From CAZSHB01 sp964606885 (lineage in GTDB: Bacteria > Babelota > Babeliae > Babelales > CAIQNR01), in NCBI GenBank assembly GCA_964606885.1, contig CAZSHB010000001.1, positions 1 to 64,000 of the forward strand: 64,000 bases of DNA. The letters are read 5' to 3'. Positions 41,926-49,700 of the stretch are shown here, one piece after another (positions within the stretch are counted from its first letter, which is position 1; each line of letters opens with the position of its first letter). Under the pieces are notes generated by a model. That model saw only the letters and a program-made list of their open reading frames with translations, did no database searches and was not told where the DNA came from. The translations under genes and the position numbers were made by a program.

Positions 41926-42312
41926 CTACTGATATTTTTGTAATAGTTTTCTTAATACTTCTACACTATAGACGTAATAAAAAGCCGCTTTGGCAACTCT
42001 TGTTGGAGCGGCTTTTTCTTCGATAAGCTTGGTACACAACTCGTCTATTTTCTTATTCAAATCTTTACGCACTTGATCTAAAACAGCTACTGGAGAATCT
42101 GCAGATACAGTACCTATGAGCGATTTGCAATACGCTTGCACAAAATCTTCTCGTGCTTGCCACAACTTATCATCAGCCTTTGCCGCTTGTTCAGCAGTTC
42201 TATGCGAGAGGCCGTTATCAGTTAAACGATCAAAAGCAGAATTTGCTTTCAGATTTTCCACCATCAAGAAGCTTATTAACCCACCCAACAAGAAACTTCG
42301 TATTTTATTCAT
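41926..42312 (-). CDS. Small secreted helical protein
   Basis: This 128-residue protein has an N-terminal hydrophobic leader (MNKIRSFLLGGLISFLMVEN, likely cleavage after LKA). The mature part is helical and Ala/Lys-rich with two Cys. It is convergent with argS (7 bases between stops). A strong bidirectional hairpin with T-runs lies within its last third (41977-42020), so most minus-strand transcripts may end before the stop codon. An AGAAAAGT site precedes the ATG. No family recognised. Confidence 0.5.
   Translation of the reverse strand: MNKIRSFLLGGLISFLMVENLKANSAFDRLTDNGLSHRTAEQAAKADDKLWQAREDFVQAYCKSLIGTVSADSPVAVLDQVRKDLNKKIDELCTKLIEEKAAPTRVAKAAFYYVYSVEVLRKLLQKYQ
41977..42020. terminator. 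Terminator-like hairpin inside the gene 41926-42312
   Basis: AAAAAGCCGCT (41979-41989) and AGCGGCTTTTT (42007-42017) form a perfect 11-base stem with T-runs on both strands. On the plus strand it is 60 bases after the argS stop and probably terminates argS. Confidence 0.75.
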
Positions 42313-42580
42313 AACTTTTCTCCGTTCTATAAAGCCTTCTACAACAGACTGAGAGTGTATAACGACCCGGGCTTATTTTCAAAAAATTAAGCTATCTATC
42401 ATAAAAACTGAAATACAAACTAAAATTCAATAACTGTCTATTTTTTGAAATAAGCAAAGTGATCTACAGCTATGGTGTATAGGCTCTTATGTAAGCTCTA
42501 TTGCCAAATTCAGCTAATCTGGCAGACTTATAAGCGTTAATTCTTATACAATCATATGTATTTTACGATCAGGAGCTCAC

Positions 42581-43177
42581 ATGGCAAAGGTTAGCCTAGA
42601 AGACATCCAAAAACTGCGCGAACGTACCGGTATGGGTATGATGGACTGTAAAAAAGCCCTCGAACAAACCAACGGAAATATGGACGAAGCAATCGACATT
42701 CTCCGCAAAAAAGGCGCATCAGTTGCTGCAAAACGTGGCGACAACGAAACCGGACAAGGCCTTGTGTACGCTTACATCCACCCAGGAAGCACCATCGGCG
42801 TTATGATCGAACTTAATTGCGAAACAGATTTTGTTGCACGCAATAACGACGTATTACAATTTGCAAAAGACGCTTGCATGCACATTGCAGCGCTTAAGCC
42901 TTTGTACATAGATCCATCATCTGTTGACCAAAACTGGTTACACAAAGAAAAAACTTTGTTGATTGAACAACTTAAAGAAGAAGGCAAGAAGCCTGAATTC
43001 ATCGACAAAATTGTTGCAGGCAAAGTACAAAAAATTTACAGCGAAGTTTGTCTCTTACAACAAAAGTTTGTTAAAGACGATAAGCACACTGTTGATGAAG
43101 TCCTGAAATCTTTAATTGGCAAAATGGGCGAAAGCATCAAAGTTAGACGCTTTGCTCGTTTTGAAGTCGGCGCATAA
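42581..43177 (+). CDS. tsf: Elongation factor Ts
   Basis: EF-Ts exchanges GDP for GTP on EF-Tu. The 198-residue protein starts with the UBA-like domain (IQKLRERTGMGMMDCKKALE) and has the TDFVARN block, but is shorter than the ~280 residues of E. coli and near the short Thermus-type form. CAGGAGC precedes the ATG. rpsB, its usual upstream partner, is absent; a 268-base gap without a gene lies upstream. frr follows after 13 bases. Confidence 0.95.
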   Translation: MAKVSLEDIQKLRERTGMGMMDCKKALEQTNGNMDEAIDILRKKGASVAAKRGDNETGQGLVYAYIHPGSTIGVMIELNCETDFVARNNDVLQFAKDACMHIAALKPLYIDPSSVDQNWLHKEKTLLIEQLKEEGKKPEFIDKIVAGKVQKIYSEVCLLQQKFVKDDKHTVDEVLKSLIGKMGESIKVRRFARFEVGA

Positions 43178-43190
43178 GTAAGGAATTAGT

Positions 43191-43781
43191 ATGGCTATTA
43201 AGCTTGTTATAACAGAAGGTGCACCAGCTCCTTTTGATAAAGCAGTTACTGACGATATGATCAAAGTCGTTAAACACTTTGAACAAGAAGTTCTAGGAAT
43301 ACGAACTGGCCGTGCGCATCCATCTATGGTTGATGGTCTTAAAGTTGCTTGTTACGGCGGAACAACAGAAATGTTGTTAAAAAATCTCGCTTCTATCAGC
43401 ATCCCTGATCCACGCACTATTATGATTCAACCATGGGATCAAGGCTTACTCTTTGATATCACTCGTGCATTGCGCGAATCTGACTTGGGCGTAAACCCTC
43501 AAGAAGACGGCGGAATCATCAGAATTGTTTTACAAGAAATGAGTAAGACCCGTCGCGAAGAATTGATCAAAATCCTTCAGAAAAAATTAGAAGATTCTCG
43601 TGTCAGCATCCGTAACATCCGTAAGGATTATCAAAACTGGATTCGCGACACAGAAAAAGCTAAAGGCGTTTCTGAAGATTTTGCAAAACGACTAGGTGAT
43701 CTTTTACAAAAAATTACCGACAAGTTTGTCAAACAAGTAGATGAAATAGGTGCTAAGAAAGAAGCGGATTTAAAATCATAA
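43191..43781 (+). CDS. frr: Ribosome recycling factor
   Basis: RRF splits post-termination ribosomes with EF-G. The 196-residue protein has the IRTGRAHPSMVDGLKVACYG block, ISIPDPRTIMIQPWD and the C-terminal helices (TRREELIKILQKKLEDSRVS, IRKDYQNWI). It is ~10 residues longer than usual at the N-terminus (ITEGAPAPFDKAVTD). It is coupled to tsf; pyrH, often between them, is missing here. Confidence 0.95.
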   Translation: MAIKLVITEGAPAPFDKAVTDDMIKVVKHFEQEVLGIRTGRAHPSMVDGLKVACYGGTTEMLLKNLASISIPDPRTIMIQPWDQGLLFDITRALRESDLGVNPQEDGGIIRIVLQEMSKTRREELIKILQKKLEDSRVSIRNIRKDYQNWIRDTEKAKGVSEDFAKRLGDLLQKITDKFVKQVDEIGAKKEADLKS

Positions 43782-43796
43782 ATTCGTTCTTATGCA

Positions 43797-43824
43797 TTTA
43801 CTTTATTCTGAGGTTTGGTACACT
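43797..43824 (+). promoter_or_regulatory. Putative promoter for tRNA-Lys/tRNA-Leu
   Basis: TTTACT (43797-43802) and TACACT (43819-43824) are spaced 16 bases, with an extended -10 TGG directly before the -10 box. The tRNA begins 29 bases after the -10. Confidence 0.45.
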
Positions 43825-43852
43825 GCACTTCGGTAATGAAAAAAGGCTATGT

Positions 43853-43928
43853 GGGCCGTTAGCTCAATTGGTAGAGCGACAGACTCTTAATCTGCAGGTT
43901 GCTGGTTCGATTCCAGCACGGCCCACCA
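43853..43928 (+). tRNA. trnK: tRNA-Lys (anticodon CTT)
   Basis: This is a 76-nt cloverleaf. Acceptor GGGCCGT pairs with ACGGCCC, the discriminator is A and CCA is encoded. The anticodon loop CTCTTAA gives CTT at 43886-43888, reading AAG. The outermost anticodon-stem pair looks like an A-C mismatch. It is followed 4 bases later by tRNA-Leu. Confidence 0.95.
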
Positions 43929-43932
43929 CGGT

Positions 43933-44019
43933 GCGAGAGTGGCGAAATTGGTAGACGCGCTGGACTTAGGATCCAGTTCCCTAACCGGAGTGGGGGTTCG
44001 AGTCCCTTCTCTCGCACCA
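43933..44019 (+). tRNA. trnL: tRNA-Leu (anticodon TAG)
   Basis: This is an 87-nt class II tRNA with a long variable arm (CCCTAACCGGAGTGGGG region). Acceptor GCGAGAG pairs with CTCTCGC, the discriminator is A and CCA is encoded. The anticodon stem CTGGA/TCCAG encloses loop CTTAGGA, giving TAG at 43967-43969, reading CUA. Confidence 0.95.
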
Positions 44020-44041
44020 CTTAAAAAAGGAGTGGTCAGCC

Positions 44042-45343
44042 ATGATGAAAGATAGTTACCTGGACTTCTCTCTAACGCAGGACGGTGAGCATTTTGTCTA
44101 TGCTACTGTAACCGTGCCCGTTGCATTTGTAGAGAAATTCCACAACCTCGCGTCTGAAGAACACAGGTTCTCCGCATCAACTCCCGGTTTTAGCAAAGGC
44201 GCAACGCCACTTTCTTACATAGCTGAAACATTCCAACCACACCTCCTTGATCACGTTAAAGAATTTTTCTTTAAATATTTTGTGATCAACTGGCTCTACA
44301 AACAACTTAAAAAACAAAAAATCTACACCGCTGGCGAACCTGTTTTAACCAACGTTACGCTCAATCATCACATACCCGCTTCGTACAGCTTCTCATTAAC
44401 ACTTGCTCAACCTATTCCACTACAAGGTTGGAAGCGTCTTTTATTTAAACCGCCAAAAAGAAAAAATTATAAAGATCTCGATCGCCAAGTAACATCATTC
44501 TTAAAAGATGAAGAGGATGCTCAGAAAAAAACTGATCATACTAAAATCCAAATAGGCGACTGGGTGCTCTTTAGCATTGCGTTACAAGACAATCTGCAAC
44601 AAAGTGTTTTTGAAAATTATCAAGAAGAATTGTGGCTTAAGATTGGCGAAGAAGAAGCGGACAGCCCCTTTCAGCACCTGTTTGTCGGTAAAAAAGTAGG
44701 CGATACTTTCATCACACACGAAGAATCAATTCAGCACTATTTTAGTAGCCATTTTGAAACCCACTATCCTTTTCTTATTACCGTTCTTGATCACTTGCCT
44801 TGTGGCTTTTTTAGCGTTGAACACTTCAAAAAACATTTTAAAATTAAAACACAAAAAGAACTGCATCAAAAATGCATTGAAGTCTTTTCGTATCGCAACG
44901 ATATTTCTCAACGCCGCTCTACCGCAGAAGACACACTTAAACTTTTGCTCTCCAAACATCCGTTTACCGTTCCGCACCATTTAGTACTGCGCCAAGAAAA
45001 AACTATTTTAGACGCAGTGCATGATAATCCCGATTATCAGGTGTATCGCATGCAATCAGATTTTAAATATAAACTTCGGCAACTTGCAGAAAAACAAGTC
45101 AAAGAGCATATCCTTATGCATCAGTTAGCGCATCATGAAAGTCTTGAGATTAGCAACGATGATGTCAAAGCTTATTTAAATTTCCTAACTCGTCCGCGTA
45201 CCACTGAATTTGTGTACTTTGAACCGCCACAGACAAAATTTTTTGGTCAGGAAGTACCGATATCTGCTACACTACTTGCACAGTGTTGTCTGCGTGAAAA
45301 GACCCTTAATCACGCTATTTATTATCTTTCTAAAAATCGTTAA
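44042..45343 (+). CDS. tig: Trigger factor, divergent
   Basis: Trigger factor is the ribosome-bound chaperone at the exit tunnel. The 433-residue protein keeps the order of domains. The N-terminal ribosome-binding domain has the PGFSKGATPLSYI signature near residue 48 (usual GFRxGxxP). A FKBP-like PPIase region lies around 165-255 and a long helical C-terminal domain begins with HPFTVPHHLVLRQE. Sequence is divergent and Phe/His-rich. A clear AAGGAG site lies 9 bases before the first of two ATGs. It is just after the tRNA pair and 5 bases before trxB. Confidence 0.82.
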   Translation: MMKDSYLDFSLTQDGEHFVYATVTVPVAFVEKFHNLASEEHRFSASTPGFSKGATPLSYIAETFQPHLLDHVKEFFFKYFVINWLYKQLKKQKIYTAGEPVLTNVTLNHHIPASYSFSLTLAQPIPLQGWKRLLFKPPKRKNYKDLDRQVTSFLKDEEDAQKKTDHTKIQIGDWVLFSIALQDNLQQSVFENYQEELWLKIGEEEADSPFQHLFVGKKVGDTFITHEESIQHYFSSHFETHYPFLITVLDHLPCGFFSVEHFKKHFKIKTQKELHQKCIEVFSYRNDISQRRSTAEDTLKLLLSKHPFTVPHHLVLRQEKTILDAVHDNPDYQVYRMQSDFKYKLRQLAEKQVKEHILMHQLAHHESLEISNDDVKAYLNFLTRPRTTEFVYFEPPQTKFFGQEVPISATLLAQCCLREKTLNHAIYYLSKNR

Positions 45344-45348
45344 GTGCT

Positions 45349-46287
45349 ATGACTACTGACAACGTTTACTCCGTTATTATCATCGGCTCTGGCCCTGCCG
45401 GTTTAACTGCCGCCATGTACACCGGACGTGCTTTCATCAACCCCTTGATTATAGAAGGTACACAACCAGGCGGCCAACTCATGGGAACCACCTTTATAGA
45501 AAACTGGCCTGGCACTAAAAGCATCATGGGCCCTCGCCTAATGATGGATATGCGCGACCATGCGACCCATTTTGGTGCTCAATTTTTACACGAATCAGTC
45601 ACTAAAGTTGATTTTAGTAAACGCCCTTTTTCTCTTACTACCTCAAAAAATAAAGAACTTAAAGCGCACAGCGTTATTGTTGCTACGGGCGCATCACCAA
45701 ACAAATTAGGATGCCCTGGAGAATCAGAATACTGGGGTAAAGGTGTAACTACTTGCGCAGTGTGTGATGGCGCTTTCTATCCTGAAAAAAAGGCCCTTAT
45801 TATTGGTGGCGGCGATACAGCCATGGAAGATGCCTCGTTTATGACCAAGTTCACTGACGATATCACTATCGTTCATATCCTCGATAAGTTAACCGCTTCC
45901 CCGGCAATGCAGCAACGAGTCCTCAATAACCCCAAGATCAAAATTATCTATAACAGCACGGTAAGCTTAATGGAGGGTAATGGTACCCACGTTACGAGCG
46001 TCACCATAGAAAATAAAAAAACGGGCGCCAAAGAGCAATTAGCCGTTGATGTGGTCTTTTTAGCCATAGGCCAAAAGCCCAATACAGCGATCTTTAAAGA
46101 TCAACTAGAATTGGATAAAATGGGGTATATTAAGCTCACTGATAGTACAAAAACCTCTGTTGAAGGAGTGTTTGTAGCGGGTGACGCGGCCGATTACCGG
46201 TACCGTCAGGCTATAGTCTCGTCAGGCTCTGGATGTATGGCAGCACTTGACTGCCAGCGCTATCTAGAAGCAAAAAACCTGATTTAG
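45349..46287 (+). CDS. trxB: Thioredoxin reductase
   Basis: TrxB passes electrons from NADPH via FAD to thioredoxin. The 312-residue protein has the FAD-binding IIGSGPAGLTAAMY, redox-active Cys136-AVC-Cys139 (TTCAVCDGAFYP), the NADPH-binding IIGGGDTAMEDA and VFVAGDAADYRYRQAIV at the C-terminal FAD site. Length is typical. It follows the trigger factor gene by 5 bases, so both belong to one transcript. Confidence 0.97.
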   Translation: MTTDNVYSVIIIGSGPAGLTAAMYTGRAFINPLIIEGTQPGGQLMGTTFIENWPGTKSIMGPRLMMDMRDHATHFGAQFLHESVTKVDFSKRPFSLTTSKNKELKAHSVIVATGASPNKLGCPGESEYWGKGVTTCAVCDGAFYPEKKALIIGGGDTAMEDASFMTKFTDDITIVHILDKLTASPAMQQRVLNNPKIKIIYNSTVSLMEGNGTHVTSVTIENKKTGAKEQLAVDVVFLAIGQKPNTAIFKDQLELDKMGYIKLTDSTKTSVEGVFVAGDAADYRYRQAIVSSGSGCMAALDCQRYLEAKNLI

Positions 46288-46288
46288 C

Positions 46289-46316
46289 TTGAAAAATCCT
46301 GCAGTTTGCTTACAAT
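46289..46316 (+). promoter_or_regulatory. Putative sigma-70 promoter for rpmH-rnpA-yidD
   Basis: TTGAAA (46289-46294) and TACAAT (46311-46316) each match 5 of 6 consensus positions, spacer 16. rpmH starts 40 bases after the -10 box. The -35 begins just after the trxB stop codon. Confidence 0.6.
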
Positions 46317-46355
46317 AAGATGATCCCTAAGAAATAAACGTAAAGGAACAGAAGT

Positions 46356-46499
46356 ATGTCAATAACTTTTTTTAGAAAAAGTAACGTAAAACGTAACAGA
46401 AAGCATGGCTTTCGTAAGCGTATGAGCACCAAAGATGGTCGTAAGATCATTAATCGTCGTCGCGCAAAAGGACGTTCACGTCTAGCGGTACGTGCATAA
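46356..46499 (+). CDS. rpmH: 50S ribosomal protein L34
   Basis: This 47-residue, highly basic protein has the L34 signature KHGFRKRMSTKDGRKIINRR followed by RAKGRSRLAV. The N-terminus (MSITFFRKSNVKRNR) differs from the usual MKRTYQPS. AAAGGAA precedes the ATG. rnpA follows after 8 bases, the almost universal order. Confidence 0.95.
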   Translation: MSITFFRKSNVKRNRKHGFRKRMSTKDGRKIINRRRAKGRSRLAVRA

Positions 46500-46507
46500 A
46501 GGTTACC

Positions 46508-46849
46508 ATGCCACGATTAGGTACCTCTATCTCATCGTTTACCAAAAAAGAAGTTGCTCTCTTTTTTGATGCGTCAAAAGTTAAGGCCCGGATTCCGGGT
46601 CTTCGCATTTTAATAGCGCCTGCACAAAAAGAACGTGGGCGCATTTTAATTATCACTCCCCGCCGCTCTGGCAACTCTCCGCAACGTCATCGTATTCGTC
46701 GTCGTTGTAAAGCTATCTTTTTGGAAGAACAACTCTACAAAGAACCTTTTGATTGCGCTGTTATTGTAAGATCAGAAGGTATAGAAACTTCATTTGATGC
46801 TTTAAAGAAATTATTATTATGCGCATTTCAACGTTCCGTTCAATCATAG
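46508..46849 (+). CDS. rnpA: Ribonuclease P protein component
   Basis: RnpA helps the RNase P RNA bind pre-tRNA 5' leaders. The 113-residue basic protein has the RNR-type motif as RRSGNSPQRHRIRRRCKAIF and the downstream DCAVIVRSEG strand. The N-terminal LGTSISSFTKKEVALFF region is divergent. Its end overlaps yidD by 31 bases. Confidence 0.88.
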   Translation: MPRLGTSISSFTKKEVALFFDASKVKARIPGLRILIAPAQKERGRILIITPRRSGNSPQRHRIRRRCKAIFLEEQLYKEPFDCAVIVRSEGIETSFDALKKLLLCAFQRSVQS

Positions 46850-47028
46850 CGGAAATCATCTTCACACTGATTGTCATTATCCGTCCTTTCATAGGACCAC
46901 AAGGCATTTGTCTCTTTCCTATTAGTTGTGGATTGTATGCAAAACAACAGCTAGAACAAGAACCATTTTTCACCGCTCTCAAAAAGATTATCAAACGGCT
47001 CTGCGCCTGCCAGCCCTTTACAAAATAG
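46819..47028 (+). CDS. yidD: Membrane protein insertion efficiency factor YidD
   Basis: This 69-residue protein matches YidD: an N-terminal amphipathic/hydrophobic helix, then IRPFIGPQGICLFPISCGLYA in place of the usual ISP-x-GxxCRFxPSCSxYA. It ends with the RLCACQP element. YidD supports YidC-dependent insertion. It overlaps rnpA. The expected yidC does not follow; the next gene encodes a secreted hydrolase-like protein. Confidence 0.85.
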   Translation: MRISTFRSIIAEIIFTLIVIIRPFIGPQGICLFPISCGLYAKQQLEQEPFFTALKKIIKRLCACQPFTK

Positions 47029-47084
47029 CCCTCTATCTGTCACGATAACAGTACTATAGTGCCTGTTATAAAAAAGGATTGGGT

Positions 47085-48125
47085 ATGAAAAAATTAGTAT
47101 TGTTAAGCACGCTTTGTGCTCTTGTTATATCGCATTTAAATGCATCTAATAACTTTGTCCTTTCAAGATTTAAAGTTGTTGATGCTAAAACTGGATTAGC
47201 TTCTAATAAACTTGCGCTTTCAGCAGACATAAGACCTAGAGCTATTTATATCATTATGCCAGACGCTCCAACGCCTATTTTTTTACGTGGCAAATCTGAA
47301 GCAAGCGTTGGATTTGCAAACCAAGACATGAAATTCTTTCTTAGCGATCAACCAATCTTAAACAACAGCATAGTACTCGTACTCGATTGGCTTGATGCAA
47401 TGCAAAAATCTGAAACGGATAAAATAGTAAGCGAAGCTGGCACAGAAATGAAAAGTATCATAAGCAATCTCGACACCTATTATCCACGGATGGACTATAA
47501 TCTTATTGGTTTAGGAAGAGGCGGTGTAGTTGCTGCTGGCATAGTCAATCAAGAAAACTTACCTAAACAAGTAACACTCATGCTATTAGGTGTACCATTT
47601 ATACAAGATGCTACTAAACATCCTATGTACGCTAATCTTAATCCTAGAAATATAGATGCTGCTTATGTTTTTTATAACAATATGCCCTATCGTGGTTCTG
47701 CTTTATTGCCTGCATCAACCAATCGTCCCGCACAAGCTCCTGCAAATAAAACATACTTCATACGCTTGATTGCTAATAACAAAGAACAACTACCTCACAA
47801 AATCAGTTTCTTAAAGCTACAAGATGTGCTTAATGCCTGCGCTACCGCACGTGAACAGTATGCTGCTCACAAAGAACTATGGGCTTCATTAAGTAATATC
47901 AAACCTGAAACTCATGGATTAGTGGGTATTGTTAAAGCATCTCCATCAACCAATTCAGCACAAGTAGCAACTGAACAGATTCAAAGCAGCAAAGCGATTG
48001 CTAAGTACAAAAAAAATTGGGGCAGCACCAGCATCTTAAGTAAGAGCGACACTACCCCAATTCGTTCTAGCTATAAACTCGAAACGCCTAAACCATCACA
48101 GAAGCTCGCTAGCAAGCCTGCTTAG
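47085..48125 (+). CDS. Secreted alpha/beta-hydrolase-like protein without nucleophile Ser
   Basis: This 346-residue protein has a signal peptide (MKKLVLLSTLCALVISHLNAS). SIVLVLDWLD and YNLIGLGRGGVVAAGIVNQ resemble the strand and nucleophile elbow of lipase-type alpha/beta hydrolases, but the usual GHSxGG reads GLGRGG, so the Ser position is Gly. The C-terminal ~80 residues are Ser/Lys/Thr-rich and likely disordered. The ATG 8 bases after AAAGGA was chosen over a TTG two codons earlier. Its end overlaps the convergent PhoH-like gene by 30 bases. Fold assignment is tentative. Confidence 0.55.
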   Translation: MKKLVLLSTLCALVISHLNASNNFVLSRFKVVDAKTGLASNKLALSADIRPRAIYIIMPDAPTPIFLRGKSEASVGFANQDMKFFLSDQPILNNSIVLVLDWLDAMQKSETDKIVSEAGTEMKSIISNLDTYYPRMDYNLIGLGRGGVVAAGIVNQENLPKQVTLMLLGVPFIQDATKHPMYANLNPRNIDAAYVFYNNMPYRGSALLPASTNRPAQAPANKTYFIRLIANNKEQLPHKISFLKLQDVLNACATAREQYAAHKELWASLSNIKPETHGLVGIVKASPSTNSAQVATEQIQSSKAIAKYKKNWGSTSILSKSDTTPIRSSYKLETPKPSQKLASKPA

Positions 48126-49529
48126 TGTTGAACGTTCACTTGTATCTAAGAACACGGTTGCAAACAGTGACTGGTCTTTAAACTTGTCACTGGCAATCAC
48201 AAGACCGTTACTACTAAAATCCAAGTATGGTGAATCGATCTGATACGGATCGCCACAGAGCACAATCTTACTGCCCTGACCAACACGGCTTACCAATGTT
48301 TTAACTTCGTGAGGACTTAAATTCTGCACTTCATCTATCAAAATAAATTGGTACGGAATCGAACGTCCACGCATATACGTAATAGCTTCTAAGCTCAATT
48401 TATTTTGCGTAATTAAATCATCAACTGAAGTAATCTTATACGCACCACCTTTTTGTGGTTTTTTAAGCGCGCTCTTCTTTTTGCTTCTCTTTTTACCATC
48501 ACGCATATCATCCATAGACGCTTCATCTTTTATATCTTGTAAATGGCGCTGCATAGATGCAGAATGCACAATCACTTCAATATTGTCGTACACCGGTTGC
48601 ATCCAAATGTGTAACTTCTCTTGAATGTCACCTGGCAAATACCCAATATCAGGACCCAATGGCACCACCGGACGCGTCACTAACATCTTCTGGTACATAT
48701 CCTCAACCAGCACTTGATGTAGACCAGCAAGCAAGGCTAAGAACGTTTTACCAGTACCTGCAGGTCCCAATAAACTGACAAATTCTAAACTTGGATCAAA
48801 CAATGCATTAAGCGCCATCAACTGCTGCGGATTACGCGCTTCAATAGGCCAACGTAAATGGGGCACTGATACCGGAATAAATTCTTTATGACCACCAATG
48901 TATCTAAACACGCGATAGTTATGAGGATTATGCTGACTTTCTACAAGAACATATTCGTTTAAACTTAAACTGTTCGCTTTTGCAAGCTCGCGCACACTGT
49001 CAGGAACTTCTTGTTTCAATTGGACTGATGGCACTTGCACGCGCACCCATCCCTTATAAAACTCATCCTGTGCAATATGCCCTTTAAGATAATCTTCAGA
49101 TTCTATACCAAGCACATCAGCTTTAACGCGCGCATTTAAATCTTTAGAAATAAAGCGAACATCATACCCGGCTTCTTTATAACTGAGCGCTGTAAGTAAA
49201 ATAAGATTGTCTGCAAGGCTTAAACTTAAGAGTGGTTTTTCTTCGACATTCTGGGGGCTGAATAAAATTTTTATCATGCCGCCATTACCCGCATCAACAC
49301 CGGTACTTAAAGAACCTTTCTCGCGTAATTGATCAAGATAACGTACAGCTTCTCGTGCACTTTTGCCACGCCCTGAACTTTCTCGTTTAAACTTCTCTAA
49401 CTCTTCTAAAACCATGATAGGGATGCCTACCATCGAATCTGCAAAACTGAACATCGATCTTGGATCGTGCAGAAGCACGTTTGTATCCAAGACGTACATT
49501 TTCTTTAGGGCAGGTTGTAAAGAGGTCAT
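48096..49529 (-). CDS. phoH2: PIN-domain PhoH-like ATPase (PhoH2 type)
   Basis: The 477-residue protein joins an N-terminal PIN RNase domain (MYVLDTNVLLHDPRSMF, with acidic residues at LEELEKF and SLADNLIL) to a C-terminal PhoH P-loop ATPase. Walker A is in LLGPAGTGKTFLALLAG and Walker B in FILIDEVQNLSPHEVK, followed by IVLCGDPYQID. PhoH2 proteins couple RNA unwinding and cleavage. An internal ATG at MYVLDTN (11 codons in) is an alternative start. Convergent overlap of 30 bases with the upstream secreted gene. Confidence 0.92.
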   Translation of the reverse strand: MTSLQPALKKMYVLDTNVLLHDPRSMFSFADSMVGIPIMVLEELEKFKRESSGRGKSAREAVRYLDQLREKGSLSTGVDAGNGGMIKILFSPQNVEEKPLLSLSLADNLILLTALSYKEAGYDVRFISKDLNARVKADVLGIESEDYLKGHIAQDEFYKGWVRVQVPSVQLKQEVPDSVRELAKANSLSLNEYVLVESQHNPHNYRVFRYIGGHKEFIPVSVPHLRWPIEARNPQQLMALNALFDPSLEFVSLLGPAGTGKTFLALLAGLHQVLVEDMYQKMLVTRPVVPLGPDIGYLPGDIQEKLHIWMQPVYDNIEVIVHSASMQRHLQDIKDEASMDDMRDGKKRSKKKSALKKPQKGGAYKITSVDDLITQNKLSLEAITYMRGRSIPYQFILIDEVQNLSPHEVKTLVSRVGQGSKIVLCGDPYQIDSPYLDFSSNGLVIASDKFKDQSLFATVFLDTSERSTLSRLASELL

Positions 49530-49641
49530 AGGAGCCCCGCTGTCAGTAAGAGGGTTGATACAATAATCGAGGCGATCGTATCATGCTTATTTAAGCTAAG
49601 ACAAATAAAAAAGCATTCGTATACCAAAACAAAGATTAGCG

Positions 49642-49650
49642 TGGTATACT
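49642..49650 (+). promoter_or_regulatory. Putative extended -10 promoter for thrS
   Basis: TGG followed directly by TATACT forms an extended -10 element 51 bases before the thrS ATG. The -35 region is poor, which is usual for extended -10 promoters. Confidence 0.42.
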
Positions 49651-49700
49651 CGTCCTGTTGACCATTCCTTAAAAAATCTGTTTTCTAAAAAGGTCTTTTT

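Noticed and set aside
42502..42523. TGCCA / TGGCA inverted repeat upstream of tsf
   Set aside because: The arms are only 5 bases with a long spacer, too short to support a site without comparison.
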